This document shows, one piece after another, positions 25,385-37,680 of a stretch of DNA of 64,000 bases. The translations under genes were made by a program, and so were the position numbers. The notes beneath the pieces were generated by a model. That model searched no databases. It was not told the DNA's origin and saw only the letters and a program-made list of their open reading frames with translations. How positions within the stretch are numbered: the stretch's first letter is position 1; each line of letters opens with the position of its first letter. Source of the stretch: Acanthochlamys bracteata (taxonomy: Eukaryota; Streptophyta; Magnoliopsida; Pandanales; Velloziaceae); NCBI GenBank assembly GCA_019914995.1, contig CM034133.1:7892495-7956494 (forward strand). The letters are read 5' to 3'.

Positions 25385-25744
25385 TCGCAACAAAGACCTG
25401 TTCGCCACAAATTACATCAAGCTTGCTAGACGATCATAGTAATAGTACATAAAACTTCTACTAAGGTAGGATCATACCGTTTTTACTGGTATTTCGTTTG
25501 TATAATATGATCACTACATCAGCAGAGTATACGCATTATTACAAGCAAATGTATGTAACTTCATTCGTTAGTACTTATTGCTATGTGTACTAGTACCTAG
25601 CTAAGGACAACTCCAGAGTCCTTGGATAATAACTGGCATTTATTAAAATGAAAGTTAGATTTTGTTGTGTATAAGTTATGAATTAGTAAAATTGTTATGT
25701 TATATGTCATAATTGTTAGGTATCATATATCCAATATATATATG

Positions 25745-26100
25745 TTAATTTCGATAAATCTATAAATTAAGTAACAAATTAATCATAATATGATAAGTTA
25801 AGAAAAATATATATTAATAAATTAAAATTTTATATCATTGTTCTTAATATTTTATAATTATTAGGTAATATATAAGTAATTATACAGATTAAATAGGTCA
25901 TCAGGTCAATACGAATTCGATCCAAATTTATTTAAATTTACATGTCAATCTTAGGTTGATCAAAAACTGATTCAAATCGTCTGATTTAAACAAGGATCAT
26001 ATATTGATCTAAATTCAGTTAAATCCGAATCCTAATCCAATTAATAAGTCGGTTTCGAATCAAATTTACTGATCGGATTATATATTGTCAACTCTAGATA
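25745..26100. repeat. Dispersed repeat R2, copy 1
   Basis: Shared in order with 37375-37680: 'gataagtta', a 'catca/gtcattgttc' block, 'tataattattaggt' or 'taactattagatca', 'aattatacagattaaa', 'gattcaaat', 'cccgaatcc'-like and an end near 'atattgtca'. No coding sequence. It may be distantly related to R1, with similar A/T-rich motifs. Confidence 0.5.
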
Positions 26101-26943
26101 TTAGTAGACGATTCCCTGCGATGCTGAGTAACTTCATGATCATCACTTTCTTGTTAAGTTCATGTGATTTGTGCGATATTGTTCAAATAATTCATAGTGC
26201 ATTACGTGTTTGTCACTGATATATTGTATGGAATTAGATTCTGAATGAAATATTGCGTTTTCAAAAAGGGTTCCTTTTGTTGATTTTTGGGGTTATCATT
26301 GAGGGTATCCGCCCTAAAAGTCTAATTTGCCAGCTAAGTAGTTTACATAGAAGAACATTGAAGTTTTAGTTTGCGTAGAAAGTCTCGACATGAAAAGAGC
26401 CGATTTTTGTTCTTTCTCTTATTTGTGCTTTTGATGTACTTTTTTGAATTCCGACTTATTTACTTCGTCTGAAAGTAATTTGTTATTGTCAAAATTTTAT
26501 TTTTAAATAATTCGTATATTTAGTTTTAAAATTTTATTTTTATAAATTATTTTTAACTTATTATAAACTTTTTTTTTATAAAAAAAACTCATTTTTAGAT
26601 TACTGGCATGGTGTTATGGATATCTTTCTCAAATATTATGTACTCAATACGGAAACCTAACGTAATTTGAGACCGACATTTTTTCAAAACCTTGAGGTCT
26701 AATTCTAATATAACAAACTAATCATAAGAATTTTGCTTTTTCTAGAGATAAGGTTAGGCATGAAATCATCCAAAAACAAGTTAGAAAGAAAACTAGTAAG
26801 GCATCCAACTCATGTGAAAAAGCTAAGTACAAATTTTCTTCACTCGTCAGGGAATCATATTCTTGGTAACTCGTTCACAGCTAAGCTTTCACACATATGG
26901 AAAACAAAAAATTATGTTTTGTTTACTTCACTCTTTCATCTCA

Positions 26944-26950
26944 TATAAAA
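26944..26950 (+). promoter_or_regulatory. TATA box of the small basic-protein gene
   Basis: TATAAAA, about 71 bp upstream of the ATG at 27021, implies a leader of roughly 40 nt. This supports reading the short ORF as a real gene. Confidence 0.5.
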
Positions 26951-27020
26951 GTGTCCATCACCTTCTTATAACCAAATCAAAGAAAACACCAAAAACTTTT
27001 TTTGTGGCATATTCAATTTA

Positions 27021-27413
27021 ATGGAGAACAAGCCTCAGGGCATGTGTGAAAAGCTGTTCAATGCCTTTCATATGAAAACTGGCTTCAAACCGCTACGCCG
27101 TCTACCTTACAGGCCACAGCAGCCTGCTGCCGGCAACCATACAGTTCCAATTCTGAATGCAGTAACTAGAGTCAGCCGTTCATCAAAGAAACAAGATCAA
27201 ACTGCTGACAAAACTAAGACTGCTGCTGCTGCGAACGCCACGGTTGTGCCAATGCCAACACAGCCTGATAAGAAACCGCAGCGTCAAGGAACTGCAGTGC
27301 AGCAGGCGAAACAGCAGCTGAAGAACATCAATGAGAAGAGTGAAGAGTTCATACGGCGAGCAAGGAATAAAATGAGGGCTGGATCAAGTGTTGGCAAGGG
27401 TGAATCTACATGA
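27021..27413 (+). CDS. Small basic protein, unknown function
   Basis: Single-exon ORF of 130 residues with a good TATA box upstream. I do not recognise a named family. The N-terminus (MCEKLFNAFHMKTGFKPLRR) is followed by a low-complexity middle rich in Ala, Lys, Gln and Thr. The C-terminus has an amphipathic basic helix, INEKSEEFIRRARNKMR. There is no signal peptide or membrane segment. The mix of Lys/Arg and Gln suggests a soluble, partly disordered protein. GC content and codon use look coding compared with the flanks. It could be a short plant-specific orphan, or one exon of a longer gene, although no splice partner is evident. Confidence 0.65.
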   Translation: MENKPQGMCEKLFNAFHMKTGFKPLRRLPYRPQQPAAGNHTVPILNAVTRVSRSSKKQDQTADKTKTAAAANATVVPMPTQPDKKPQRQGTAVQQAKQQLKNINEKSEEFIRRARNKMRAGSSVGKGEST

Positions 27414-29110
27414 TGCTTCAATCTAGTTTAACAAGGAATGGGATTTTACTGCTTTTGTGGTTTGTGCTTTTTTGCTTGCATAGCATTATATGAGCGTGTT
27501 CTTACGTAAGCGTGATGTTTGTTTTCTGCAGCTATCATGGATTTTTTTCTTGTGAAGTTTGAAAATTTATACAAATATTTGTATAGATATTGATTATATT
27601 TGTTTCCCATATGTGTTTTGTATTTGAAACATAAAAAGTTAGAAAGAAAGCTTTTATATTTATAAATTTTTTTTTAGATATTAATGAAAATGAATTATCT
27701 AATACCTTACTTAGAATATTAACAAAATTATTATCAGAATTCATATTTGCAGTCTTTGTTCAATATAAAAATTGTTATCAAAGTAAAATAAAAATAGATT
27801 TTTTAGCTTCTCACCACTTTTTAAAACCTGAAACTAGATTATATATCCAATAAAATTTTAAAACTTTATAATTACTTAGAAATTATTCTAAAACCTAAAA
27901 TTAGAAAAGTTACAAAATGACATAGTAGTGTTTGAAAGTACTTATAAAATAAAATTTTTTCTAAAAAGAACGATATGTTTATTTTATTTTAAAAAATGAG
28001 TTTATTTTTTTTATCTAAAATAAAAATAAATAATATCAAAATCTTCTAAAGTAAAACTTTTATATTTTTAAAATTTTAAATAAATTTATTTATTAGAAAT
28101 TATAAAACGAAATGGAACTTCTGATAAGAAGCCAAACGCACTCATCAAAATAATTGGTCTTTTAAAAAAATTATAGAACTTATTATGTCTCTAATATCTA
28201 GGATTTAAAAAATGAAAAAAGAAAGAAATAATGATGAGTTGAGATGGTACTTGATTTAATTTTCTTTTTATGAGTGTTTTACAAATGCTTTTTTATTTTT
28301 ATCTTAATTTTTCGTTACACAAAACAACTGTAGTATTATAAATTTTTAAAATTTTTTTTTGTTTTTCATTAGACAAAAAACTTATGTAGTATATAATTGT
28401 ATATCATAATTTACATATGTAATTTATTTTTTATAAAACAATAAGTTTTATTTTTAAAAATGTAAAGAAACTCTTTAAAAAATTATTTTATTTCAAGTAA
28501 CCCAAACAACTCATAAAACAACTTTCAAACATCTTACAATTTTAAGATGAGTTGTGTAGAAAATTTTTTCTCTAAAAGTTTTCAATTACTAAAAAGACGA
28601 AATTAGCCTTCAATTTTCTTAATAGAAACAATTACAAATAATTTCATGTATTCAATAATAAAAAATTTTATTGAACCTATTTCCATAACTATTTTCAATT
28701 ATTGGATTAAGCAGCAACTAAAATAAGTAAAAAGTCCATTAAAATTTTCTCACCAAAACAATATTTCCAATATTTATTCCATCTGCATTATCCATAACAC
28801 GAAACACCTACATACTCCACTCATAAATTAACTATATAACTACCGAATCATTACATCTGTGGGTTCCGTTATATCTTAAACCGTGTCATCATATCATTTG
28901 GTTACTTGCTGCAAGATATTATATCCTTCTCAACCAATTACAAAAATCTTCACGCGTTAAAACAAAAATTTTACTCCAAAAGTAAACGCTCATCTCTTCT
29001 GCTTTCATTTTTTTCTCTTGAAGATTCAGAAAAGGTTTTCAAATTCAATTCCAAAGCAAGCAAGAAAGAAAGAGTTAAATCTTTCTTTGAAATTCAATTC
29101 CAGAGAAAAA
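27414..29110. other. AT-rich intergenic DNA upstream of the LIFEGUARD gene
   Basis: No gene is visible. The stretch 27780-28560 is dominated by A/T blocks typical of the MITE-like sequences in this window, including phrases such as 'cttataaaataaaattttt' and 'gccaaacgcactc' near 28130, but clean element ends could not be drawn. The last 200 bp should include the promoter and 5' UTR of the gene starting at 29111. Confidence 0.4.
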
Positions 29111-32100
29111 ATGTATGGATTCGAGAGATTGAAGGTTGAGTCAAGAGGAGAAGGAAAATATAAGGAGAACGAGATCGATCTCGAAGGCGGCAATGGAGAT
29201 TTGTTGTTTCCAGGGCTGAGCCGTGGTGAGAACCAACTGCGGTGGGGATTCATTCGAAAGGTTTACGGAATCCTTTCTGCTCAGATCGTTCTCACCACTG
29301 TTGTATCTGCTTTCACTGTTCTCTACTCGCCCGCTACTGAATTCCTCCGTGCCACGCCGGGACTTGGCTTGTTTCTCGCTCTCCTACCCTTCGTCGGTTA
29401 GTTGTTCTTGAATTGATGGGAATTGTTGATTATGTTGTTTATTTTGGTGTAGTATTTTGTGGATTTTAGTTTAGGGTCGATTTAGGGTTGACTAGAACCT
29501 TGTAAGTTGATTTTGTTGATTGTGCATGAGACCATATGGATTTTTCGAAAGCGCAATTAGTTGCAAATAATGACACGTTGTTTCTGAGAAGTTTGAATGG
29601 GCCAATTTTTTGCTAGCTTCTCCTATTATTTTATTTATGCCAGTACGGAAGTTGTTAGAAGAAATCCTGAGTTAATTACATGAATGAAGTTTTGGAAACA
29701 ATATGCTCTCGTCACAAAAATCTAGCTCCTAAACCCAATCTTGATTTACAAGTTTGCAGTATAGCGCCATGCGCCCTTTTATACTGTTAATAGATAAAGA
29801 GATCTCAACACGCGTTTACGTGCTGTCTGAGACTGTATTTTCATGGGAATTTGCTTTTGTTGGATTCTCATATGTATTGATGCTGCAAGCTTGCAACATG
29901 TGGCTTATAATTTGTTAAAACCTCCCTACATTACTTTACCAGCCAGATCAAAAAAACTAGTTTATGCGAACCCCACTGACAACTTGATGAGATATATTAG
30001 AGATGATGAAATCCAAATGCAGATCATTTCGTTTGAAGGAAGGAAAAGGTGCTTCTTTTATTTTTTCCCTTGCTATCTCATTGTTTTGGTCTTTTCCCTC
30101 ATTGCAAGAGTATAATTATCATTCGATACATTTCATATGAGTCTGGCCATAAGCAGCTATTTCAGTGTTATTGATGGGCTACAGAAAGTGTTCTCAATTA
30201 ATTTGCTCAGATAACCAACAACCTTGAATCCTCATTACAGCTTGGAGCTTAGGATATGTTTCTCCATACCTTGAATCCTCCATGCAACATCTGATTTTTT
30301 TTATTGCTGATATCTTAAATATCAGATATTAAAACTGGAGCTTTCTTTGCTCTTTAGTGATGGGCCGTGAAGTGTGAAGTGGAAGTTCAATCATTCCTTT
30401 CCATATTGTAAGCCTTGTGGACGTTGAAAACCTATGAGCGTGTTCTTCTGTCTGGTTGAAAGGTTTTACAAGACATATCTACATTTGACTTTTATAAATT
30501 ACAATCTGTCATTGGAAGCAAGACAGCAAAGGCATGTATCAACTTTCTAGCTTCTCTCGTATAGTTTGGCATGCCATTTGGGGCTTTTAGCTGCCATTAT
30601 ATGGATATAGTTTCACCTGCACATTATTAGTTAATAAAGGGATCTACTTTGAATGGATCTACATTCTATATGGTTGATTATCTTCTCATAAGAATTTTGT
30701 GTTTGCTAAATATGAACTATTATTTTTCTAATATGATTTGTTTTTTGCATAATAGCTTCTTATCGATATTTTTAACATTTGTATAGATATTGTTGTCAAT
30801 TATTTTGGGTAATTTATTTCAAAAACCTTGAAATGGATGTCATTGTGATAACGTTGTCTTTGCTCTGCAGTGCTGTGCCCCTTGTACAATTACCAACACA
30901 AGCATCCATTGAATTTCGTGTTTCTTGGACTATTTACTGTCTGCTTAAGTGTGAGCATCGGTGTGGCTTGTGCGAGTACCAAAGGTTCAAAAACTTTTTC
31001 TGCACTGAAGCATTTTTCTCATTTCCTTTTTGTGTATTTCCGTGAGGCTGTACTTACTGGTTTGCGGGTGTAAAAATAATCATTGATTATGTGCAGGAAG
31101 AATTGTGCTACAAGCCTTGATCTTGACGTCTGCCACTGTGTTATCTTTGACTGGATATACCTTCTGGGCATCGAAGAAGGGAAAGGATTTCAGCTTTCTT
31201 GGGCCAATACTGTTTTCTGGTCTTATAGTCCTTCTTTTAGCAAGCTTCATTCAGGTAAAGGATTAAGCAAAGGTTTTCACTGTTAGGGCATTTTCTTTTT
31301 GCTACAGTTCAATTGACTGTTGTTTACCTATGGTAGTCTCCTTTCCAGCTTCAACAATTGCTTAGATTGCTGGAGTAGTGCTACTACCAACCTCGACTAG
31401 TTTTTTTTTTTTCAATTATATTGCACCAGAATTCCATGCAGTTATTGTTTATTTATATATAGATAAAAGTCATGTAGGTAGTTAATGATGGAGTACATAC
31501 AGTACTAAATGGAGTTGTATGTATCTTAAGTTAAGTTGACCAAAATTTTGCATTTTTATTGCTGCTTGCTAATCGTGTTTTCCTTTTTATCCTTCTCTTC
31601 CTCATGTCATCCTCCTTCCTGTCTCTGTTTTTATTTTGCTTCTTCCTCGGCTCTCCTTTATGTCCCTTCTATATCTGCTCTCCATGTGAGCCATGCTATA
31701 GCCATCACTTCACTAAATATGTTGGCCTCAAGTTTGACATTTGCTGATGGAATTACTTCTTCAGATGTTTAAAGAGGGAAGAGATAAGAAACTGCTGTCA
31801 ATATTTTTTTAATAGGATTTTTCTGTCAGGCGAACATGTTTTTCCTATTGATACAAGAATCAATTTTTTTTTGGGAATTTTCTGACATTAATCAAAGCCA
31901 TTCACTTTTTTAAATGCAGATATGTTTCCCATTAGGGTCGACATCAGTTGCTATCTTTGGTGGATTTGGTGCTTTCCTCTTCTCCGCGTACCTTGTTTAT
32001 GACATGGAGACCCTCATTAAACGCTTCACTTATGATGACTACATATGGGCATCGGTTATTCTCTATCTTGACATCCTCAACCTCTTCCTTTCAATTCTGA

Positions 32101-32132
32101 ATGTTCTTAGAGGCATGCAGTCTGACAGCTGA
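29111..32132 (+). CDS. LFG: LIFEGUARD / BAX-inhibitor-1 family membrane protein
   Basis: LFG/TMBIM proteins are multi-pass membrane proteins of ER, Golgi or vacuole membranes that modulate calcium leak and cell death. In plants they affect susceptibility to powdery mildew. Exons are 29111-29396, 30871-30984, 31097-31254 and 31920-32132 (GT-AG, phases 1, 1, 0), giving 256 residues. Family landmarks are LRWGFIRKVYGILSAQI at the first helix, VLCPLYNYQHKHPLNF after helix 2, TGYTFWASKKGKDFSFLGP between helices 4 and 5, and the C-terminal YLVYDMETLIKRFTYDDYIW ending in LNVLRGMQSDS. I count about seven hydrophobic helices from residue 50 to 250. The N-terminus of about 45 residues is acidic and soluble. 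The ATG lies after a purine-rich leader and is the first in frame. I am confident of the family, not of the LFG subtype. Confidence 0.92.
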
Positions 32133-34180
32133 AGAAACATTTTCTAAGCTGTTGGAAAGCTGTAGATCGTGTACGATGTTGCCCTCCGTTCAATGTTGGT
32201 GAATCTATGTTGCAAAATAAATCAAGGTTCATTCGTATCAAGTTGTATGTATACAGGTATGCTTCTCAGACTGGAATTGTAATGGTGTGTATATGAGGGT
32301 GTGTAGCTTCTTTTGCTTATATTATATCCCCTGAATCATGTAATGAGGAGAGCACTTGATAATTTTGATTTTGATCTAATAGTGTTATTGGTTTTTAAAC
32401 AATTAGATCATAATATTCTTTATTTCTTTATCCTTATTTAGAAAAGTACAAAGTAGAAATCAATGATAGAAAAACTTAAAGGTTGCTGTTTAGGCATGTT
32501 TTTTTCTTTCCTTGGGATTTTGAATTGTCAATATGTTTCTTCAGAGGTGGTTTATTGTTCTACAGTACTGGCGATGAGTTTATGCTTTCGTTTTGGATAG
32601 AGAACATCACCTTGAGATGTTCTATTCTTTTTTTAAAATAAATTTCTAAAATATGGATATTATTTATGTTGTATTCAGATTTCTTTTGCTATAGAAGTAA
32701 AGCAATCGAAAATGTGATCATGCAAAGAAGCACCGGCACGTTTAGATGTTTGGGGTAAATTACGACGTGCATTGTCAAATTTCATACTGCTTCATGCTGT
32801 AGCTTGCCTTTTCTTTTTGCATGTAGGGGATTGCAGATACTTAGAGCATGTTTTATTATCACCAAACACGACTCTCTCATCCAAATTTTGAGTTCGACAT
32901 TTTAAGTGTTTCAGTTGCTATTCAGAATTTCACTTTCATACTGAATTCTGCTTCTATTAAAATTTTATTTCAAATTTTACCTAATATGCTTCGATTATCA
33001 TTGTAAATTTTATTTATGTTGAATTTTATTTTTACCAAATTTACTTCGGTAATACTCACTTTTTATGTGATTGAAACACGCACATAGATTATAAAAAGGA
33101 GCTCTGGAAGATAAATATTGGCCTTGAAGAATCTAGTGTTATGCAAAATTCGCTGTTTTGGTCATAAGGATCCAAGTAGAGGAAACAAAGACAACCATGA
33201 AGTATAGTATGCTTTTGCCTTCATGGTGTTAATTTCTCCTGTGCATTTGATAACAAAAGCAAGCTTTCTCTTTGATACTTACATGTTAATCTCATCATCC
33301 ATACGGTGCATATTCCTTGAGTACTTGTCTTTCATGAAGAATACCTCTCTGATAGTAGTAGATGGTAATGGACAGATAATGCGATTTATAAGGTTGGATT
33401 GAGTTTAATATCAAGTTTCTGGAATTGCAATTTGTTGATGACGTATTTTTTACTAAAATTATGACACTATTGAAAATTTGAATTGCAAATGCTTATGTCC
33501 TGCAGTTGTAATTTAACACTGGATCATGAACTGTAATGTGCTGATTTAGGTACCTTTTTGGCGAGGATACAATGATAACCTATTCATTAATGATTTGGGT
33601 ATCCTCTCATTAGGTTTGATAAAAGCTTTTGCATCTTTTTGTTGATGAAAGCATGGCCTTGCTTTCTGATGCTGAGATTTTCTACATGAATAGTTCGTAT
33701 TTTGCACTGTAGTTGATTATGAATTAGTGATTAAGATATAACTAGAGTGTTTTGCTTCTTCCAACAAGAAGATTGGCGTTGGCTTTCAATTGAAGGTTGA
33801 TATGAATGTCATTTTAATTTCTATGAGCGATAAATATCCTGTTAGAAATCTGTTTCGTCGCTAGACAATGTTGTTTGGCGAAGTCCACCCCTTAGTTTGG
33901 CAAAGTTGTCTACCTAACGGATTGTTTAGGAACTAGATTAAAATGTAAGATAGAGATAATAGTGAAAGTGAAAATGAATATAAAGGTGAATGAAGAGTTG
34001 TAGTTTAATTTTATGATATTTAAATATATTTATAAAATTAAAGATTTAATTTTGTTTGGATAAAAAATAAAATAAATAAATAATGATGATGAATATTTGA
34101 TTAAAAAAATAAAATATTTTTCTTATTTTAAAGTAATATTAGATATCCTAATGTTTCGGATTTCTGATAGAAGATTTGGG
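32133..34180. other. Intergenic: LFG 3' flank and MITE-like element
   Basis: The LFG 3' UTR probably ends within about 300 bp, where AATAAA-like motifs occur at about 32207. An element with terminal inverted repeats lies at about 32844-33084. The rest shows no open gene structure. From about 33100 to 33850 the base composition is mixed and could be an unrecognised transcript or decayed sequence. Confidence 0.4.
32844..33084. mobile_element. MITE-like element, family D
   Basis: The left end 'gagcatgttttattatcacc' and the complement of the right end 'tgtgattgaaacacgcac' form an imperfect terminal inverted repeat. The interior is AT-rich with 'aaattttatttcaaatttta' type blocks. Only one copy is seen in this window, so support is weaker than for families A-C. 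Confidence 0.4.
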
Positions 34181-35733
34181 AGCCGTTTGGAAGTCTTTCG
34201 AGAAGTGTTTTTTTAAAAAAATATATTTTTATTTAATTTAAAAAAATACAAAAATTTATTTTCTATTTAAAAATTAATAATAAATATAATAAAACTTTAC
34301 TATATAAAACTTTTAATATTTTATAAAATTTTAAATAAATTTTATAAAAAATTATAAAAGATTTATTGAGAAATATAAATTAAAAAGCTAATTTACAAGA
34401 GGTCAATGCCCAGCAGCCCCAAGTCTCGAACCACGAAGCACATATGAGTAAAATACATTGTAAATATATGGCTGAGATGTGGCACAAGAATTGCTAATGG
34501 TGCAAAGAACATATACATTAGAGCTCAATACACTTCTTGGCCATGTTCTTCCTGATCACTTTGAGTATCTTGTTCTACTTACTACTAGAGCATCCACTGA
34601 AAACCAACAAAATTGAAGCTAGGAGAAGAAGTAGAAGAAGAAAGAAAATCAAAATGCAAAAAGAAGGGGGCTTTTAGGAGTGTATATAAAATGAAATTTT
34701 TTAAAATAAAAAATATTTTTATTTTTTTTAAATGAATTTTATTTTTAATTAAAATAATAAAAATAAATAATAAAAATTTTTTATTACGTAAATTTTTTTA
34801 AAATTTTTAAATAAATATTTTATATACTTATAAAAAATATCTTTAAAAATATAAAATAAAAATTAGCATTTGGAAAACGCTTTTTCAAACGCATCCGGGA
34901 AGACGTGCTTACACTCTATATTGGAGTGTAAAGCATTTCATCTTCTACAATATATTTTTTTTAAACTTTTAATTTTAATTCTTCTTATGTAATTTTACTA
35001 AACAAGATTAATGGAGGTGAACTTATTAACTTCATCTCAATCCATCTCTCGTAATATTCAACCACATAGGCCGTAAGAACATTTTAAAATATTTAAAATA
35101 AAAAAATTTGTGAAAAAACTATTTAGCCTGAAATTTTTCAAAAAATGAGCTCGATTTTTTTACATAAAAAGCAAAATTATATATAAATTTTTTTTTATGA
35201 CGTATAATTTATTTATTTTTTAAAATATTGTAAAAATTCATTGAAAAATAAGAAATTAAAATTAAATTTTTATAAATAGTAACAAGTATTGCTAGATAAC
35301 ACCTAAATGAATAAGGACACCAGCTACAGTGAGTAGGAAGTCTCAATTTTCTTAGACCAATGATTGAAGTGCAACTCTCTAAAATACCAAAAGAGATATT
35401 TAGGACTATTTTCTTATGCGCTTTAAGTTTCTTTCAGGAAACTAATAATGAGTGGAGAACTCAAAGAAGGCAAAGCAAACGTTGCACCTTTGTGTTTGGA
35501 TGGTTGCTGTTCAAAATCAATCTCTTATGTGATTCTCTTATGAGCACCATTCAATTTCTCTTTATGACCAAAAGCAGATTTCGAACTGTTTCTTTCTTTA
35601 TCCCTACAGTCTTCTATAATAAATATTCTCACGAGAAGGAAGGGAATAGATACCTTATTCTTGTTTTGTTTGTTCTTTTTCTTTGGTAACCTTTTTTTTT
35701 ACTGTAGACTGTTTGAGATTAGGAAAAGATAAT
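34181..35733. other. AT-rich intergenic DNA, MITE-like debris
   Basis: Two A/T-block segments (about 34181-34400 and 34668-34905) begin or end with phrases like 'gccgtttggaagt' and 'ttcaaacgcatcc', which are typical of the family B style of ends. The ORF at 35360-35689 (109 codons) lacks any recognised domain and is not called as a gene. Confidence 0.35.
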
Positions 35734-36027
35734 TAGAGCGTGTTTTAAATGCCCATAACTAAATTTTTTAAAAAGTAAAAAGTAGAATTTCTTAAAAAAT
35801 AAAGTGAAAGTGGAGTTCAATATTTATGTTTAAATAGGTTTTGAAAATGTGTTGAAAATTAAAAAATATAATTGTATTGGGAAGTGCGCAAATAAGAAAG
35901 TTGGAACTGGAGTTTCGTATGTGGAAGTAGAAATTTGAGTTCTTTGTGTAATTAAAATATATGAACCGTTCGGAATTTAAAATATGGCGGAAGAAAGTAT
36001 AGTTATGGGCGTTTGAAACACACCCTT
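35734..36027. mobile_element. MITE-like element, family A copy 2
   Basis: The best-preserved family A copy. The left end 'gagcgtgttttaaatgccca' continues 'taact', and the right end 'agttatgggcgtttgaaac' continues 'acaccct', which is its inverted complement. The interior carries 'gaaagtggagttcaatattt' and 'gttctttgtgtaattaaaat'. It is about 290 bp long with no ORF. Confidence 0.75.
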
Positions 36028-36408
36028 ACTATTTATAGCTAAATTTTTGTGTCGATCTTTGATGGTTGCTACTTCTATTGAAAAGATAGTTAATTATGTC
36101 CTCAAAATAATATTACTGGCAAGAAGATTACTTCTGAATAATTTCTTATATTTATTTTTACAAATTTATTTTCAAACTCATATTCTAAGAACTCGCTTTT
36201 TAAAAACTTTATGATCGAGCAAGTAAACGTGCCTTAAAGTGAAGAGCAATAGAGTTGTGGTACCAAAAGGCATGCATGTATATATGCAAGCAAGTACTAA
36301 GCATTGGCATGCCAAGAGAGGTGTTTGTTTTTCCATGGTATTCATCATGCACTTGCTACTTTGCATAACTCAAATGTCCACCACTTTGTAGGGCTTTTGT
36401 TATTTACC

Positions 36409-36660
36409 TTAAGGTGTGTTTACTTTGAAGATAAAGTGAATAAAATAAATTTTTTGAAAGTCAATTTAAAAATTAAATTAAAAATTAAAAATATTTAATA
36501 AAAAATAAAATTATATATTAATTTAATATTTATAATAAAATTTAAAATTAAAATTATAAAAAAATATTAATAAAAAAATTTATTTTAATTTATATATATA
36601 TTTTATATTGAAAGTGAGTTTAAAAAAAGTGAGTTTGGGTGTTGGGTAAACACGCCCTTG
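36409..36660. mobile_element. MITE-like element, family C copy 1
   Basis: The left end 'aaggtgtgtttactttgaa' pairs with the complement of the right end 'gggtaaacacgcccttg'. Subterminal 'gtgaataaa' and 'aaagtgagttt' motifs also occur in the copy at 58354. The interior is nearly pure A/T. Confidence 0.65.
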
Positions 36661-37002
36661 ACGTTCACAAAAGGTAATTGAAAAGGACCATGTAGCATGA
36701 GAATCTTGTTGCCTCCAGGGCTTTTCCACCAAGTGCATGCAAATCATCTTTTACTACAACTTTCATTGATTAATCTAATAGACTTTTGTGAAAATTTTGT
36801 GAACCTCAGCTTTTTTTTTCTTTCCAAGTATTTGATTTTCTTCATCTCAGTCTCTTTCGAAACTTCTCATTGTTAACTCTTTATGCCCCTAAATCTATGC
36901 ATGAATTTTTCCCTTTCCACGTCATCAATACAGTAAATAGTAGAAAGACGTTTGGTAGTGTTTAGACTAAATTTTTTTTAAAGATTATTTTTGAGTTTTT
37001 GA

Positions 37003-37060
37003 AAAATAAATAAATAAATAAATAAATAAAAATAAATAATATATATATATATATATATAG
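37003..37060. repeat. Compound microsatellite (AAAT)n then (TA)n
   Basis: About seven to eight AAAT/AATA units run into about ten TA units. It is a simple length-variable tract. Confidence 0.8.
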
Positions 37061-37374
37061 CCATACTTATAGGTAGGTATATATATAGTACAATTTCCTA
37101 TAGAAGATCTTCAGAAAATGAAAAATTAAAGTATAAATAAAAATAAAGTTGATATAGTGTAATAGTGTAGCGAAATATTTATTAAAATATAGTGTAATAC
37201 GAATCGATTCGTATAATTATTATCAGACACATATATTTATATAGGTTAAAATTATTAATTATAATTTAATTTATTTAATAACTGAGTTAAATTCAAGTCG
37301 ATCTATTAAAAATTAAAATTAAATTTTAATAATAATATATAAAAAATTATTAATTATCATATATCTAGAAAAGA

Positions 37375-37680
37375 AAAGTATTAGTTTGATAAAATCTATA
37401 AAGAAATAAAGAAATTAATTAAAATAGGATAAGTTAGAATGTACATAATTAAATCAAAATTTAATGTCATTGTTCCAAGTAATTTTCTAACTATTAGATC
37501 ATATATATTATACAAATAATTATACGGATTAAACGAATCAATCTAAATTTTTTTAAATTGTCAAGTTGAATTCGGATGAATCTAAAATTGATTCAAATTC
37601 GACTAAAATTAAACCCGAATCCAACTTAGATTGACTAATTTATGATCGAATTTATAGATCATGTGTATATATTGCCACCA
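37375..37680. repeat. Dispersed repeat R2, copy 2
   Basis: Aligns by eye with 25745-26100. Shared landmarks include 'ataggataagttag', 'tgtcattgttccaag', 'aattatacggattaaacg', 'gattcaaattcga' and 'atattgccacc' at the end. Confidence 0.5.

Larger units (their letters stand above)
25385..27020. other. Intergenic: NAIP-type 3' flank, repeat R2, upstream of small gene
   Basis: The first part is the 3' UTR, with a micro-duplication right after the stop (second 'aacaaagacct' at 25389). The stretch 25745-26100 is repeat R2, also found at 37375-37680. The stretch 26440-26600 is AT-rich. No gene is seen before the TATA box at 26944. The 71-codon ORF at 26733-26948 is not supported. Confidence 0.45.

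Noticed and set aside
36961..37070. Short regular repeats that could suggest an array
   Set aside because: They are simple AAAT and TA microsatellites. There are no spacers of constant length, so this is not a CRISPR-like array.
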